Below are positions 62,817-64,000 of a stretch of DNA of 64,000 nt, one piece after another. Every line of letters begins with the position of its first letter. Position 1 is the first letter of the stretch. The translations under genes and the position numbers were made by a program. The notes below the pieces were generated by a model. That model saw nothing but the letters and a program-made list of their open reading frames with translations. It was not told the DNA's origin and searched no databases. This DNA is from Candidatus Woesearchaeota archaeon (GTDB lineage: Archaea > Nanobdellota > Nanobdellia > Woesearchaeales > JAAOYA01): contig JAAOYA010000010.1 in the NCBI GenBank assembly GCA_018221105.1, positions 1 through 64,000 of the forward strand. The letters run 5' to 3'.

Positions 62817-64000
62817 CTCTCAAGTATAATTTTCTTATTTCTTCAAAAAATAGTAATGATAGTGAAGCTCCAAAAATCCAAGCCCACTCCATTAATGTTA
62901 GTGGTACAGTGTGAAAAGCTTTTGATAAGGTTGGAACATGCACTAGTCCTATAGCAAGTCCTAAAGACATTAGTACTGCTCCTATCAACCATTTGTTGCT
63001 AAAAAGCCCTGCTTTGAAAACACTTGTTTTTGTTGTTCTAGAACTGAAACTGTTGACTAATTGAAAAATTATAAGTGATACTAATGCTATAGTTGTAGCT
63101 CGCATGTATAGTGGACTGTCAAGTGCTAGGTTCTCTCCAAATTTCCACCCGCCAGCCAGCAATGTTTTAGTAAACAAAAATAGTGTTCCAACAGTTATTA
63201 TAACCCCGATAAACAATAAGCGCTTTAGAAATTCTTTGTTCATTATCCTCTCTGACTTGTGGCGTGGTTTTCGCCCCATCACATCATCAGCCGCAGGGTC
63301 AACACCCAAGGCAAGCGATGGTAGCACGTCTGTTCCCAAGTCAACTGCTAGTATTTGAATAGCTAGTAGTGGCAGTGGAAAGCCCATGAAAATGCCAAAA
63401 AACACAACTAGCAATTCTCCAATATTAGATGAAAAAACATACAAGGTGAACTTTTTTAAGTTGTCATAAATGCGACGCCCTTCTTCTACTGCTCCAACAA
63501 TGCTTGCGAAACTATCATCTGCTAGTACCATGTTAGAACTTTCTTTTGCAACGTCAGTGCCAGTGACACCCATCGCAATTCCAATATCTGCTTTTTTTAG
63601 TGCTGGAGCGTCATTGACACCGTCACCTGTGACAGCCACTACTTCGCCTAGTGATTCGAAAAGCGTTACTATTCGTAGTTTGTGTTTTGGTGCTACGCGA
63701 GCAAAAATCACTTCTTCTTCTTTTAAGATTTTTTTTAGATGATCGTCGCCTAAGTGATCGAGCTCTTCGCCAGTGATTATTCTAGTGTCATAGTTTGCTA
63801 TGCCAACTTGGCGCGCTATTGCTTTTGCTGTAATGCCAAAGTCACCAGTGATTATTCTGATTTTAATGCCTGCTTTTTTGCACTGTGCTACTGCTTTTTT
63901 TACTTCTTCGCGAGGCGGGTCTATCATTGCAATAAGACCCATTAAAATCATGTCAGTTTGAGAGTTAGTGTATTTTTTGTCAGTTTCTTTGTAAGCTATA
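62806..64000 (-). CDS. Cation-transporting P-type ATPase (SERCA/PMR1-like), C-terminal part; 5' end outside window
   Basis: MIDPPREEVKKAVAQCKKAGIKIRIITGDFGITA, VAVTGDGVNDAPALKKADIGIAMG; reading frame remains open to position 64000 (IAYKETDKKYTNSQTDM...). Confidence 0.93.
   Translation of the reverse strand, partial: IAYKETDKKYTNSQTDMILMGLIAMIDPPREEVKKAVAQCKKAGIKIRIITGDFGITAKAIARQVGIANYDTRIITGEELDHLGDDHLKKILKEEEVIFARVAPKHKLRIVTLFESLGEVVAVTGDGVNDAPALKKADIGIAMGVTGTDVAKESSNMVLADDSFASIVGAVEEGRRIYDNLKKFTLYVFSSNIGELLVVFFGIFMGFPLPLLAIQILAVDLGTDVLPSLALGVDPAADDVMGRKPRHKSERIMNKEFLKRLLFIGVIITVGTLFLFTKTLLAGGWKFGENLALDSPLYMRATTIALVSLIIFQLVNSFSSRTTKTSVFKAGLFSNKWLIGAVLMSLGLAIGLVHVPTLSKAFHTVPLTLMEWAWIFGASLSLLFFEEIRKLYLRVTS

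Overview
The window looks archaeal and DPANN-like (Woesearchaeota/Pacearchaeota-type gene content; this assignment is inference). It carries Rpo7/Spt4/S24e/S27ae, Rpo11, a thermosome subunit, archaeal-type GluRS and TyrRS, Elp3, a cis-prenyltransferase, AlaX, an Elp3-distal P-type ATPase (partial), tRNA-Ala(GGC), and a CAT-anticodon tRNA that appears interrupted by two introns, one of them in the T-loop. Energy genes include a GAPOR-like tungsten oxidoreductase next to Pta-AckA. Two accessory blocks stand out. (1) 9.3-20.2 kb (minus strand): a secreted Rhs/YD-repeat (SpvB/TcdB-like) system split into two translationally coupled ORFs, each with its own signal peptide, followed by small AT-rich membrane genes and a gene with a HEPN-like RxxxxH motif. 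(2) 45.0-57.7 kb: one 4239-aa surface protein in which a five-blade propeller-like repeat block occurs six times, five times nested in the same loop of an Ig-like domain and once in a turn of a parallel beta-helix. A 53-aa histone-fold-like gene at 33719 is absent from the ORF track. No CRISPR array, rRNA or transposase was seen.
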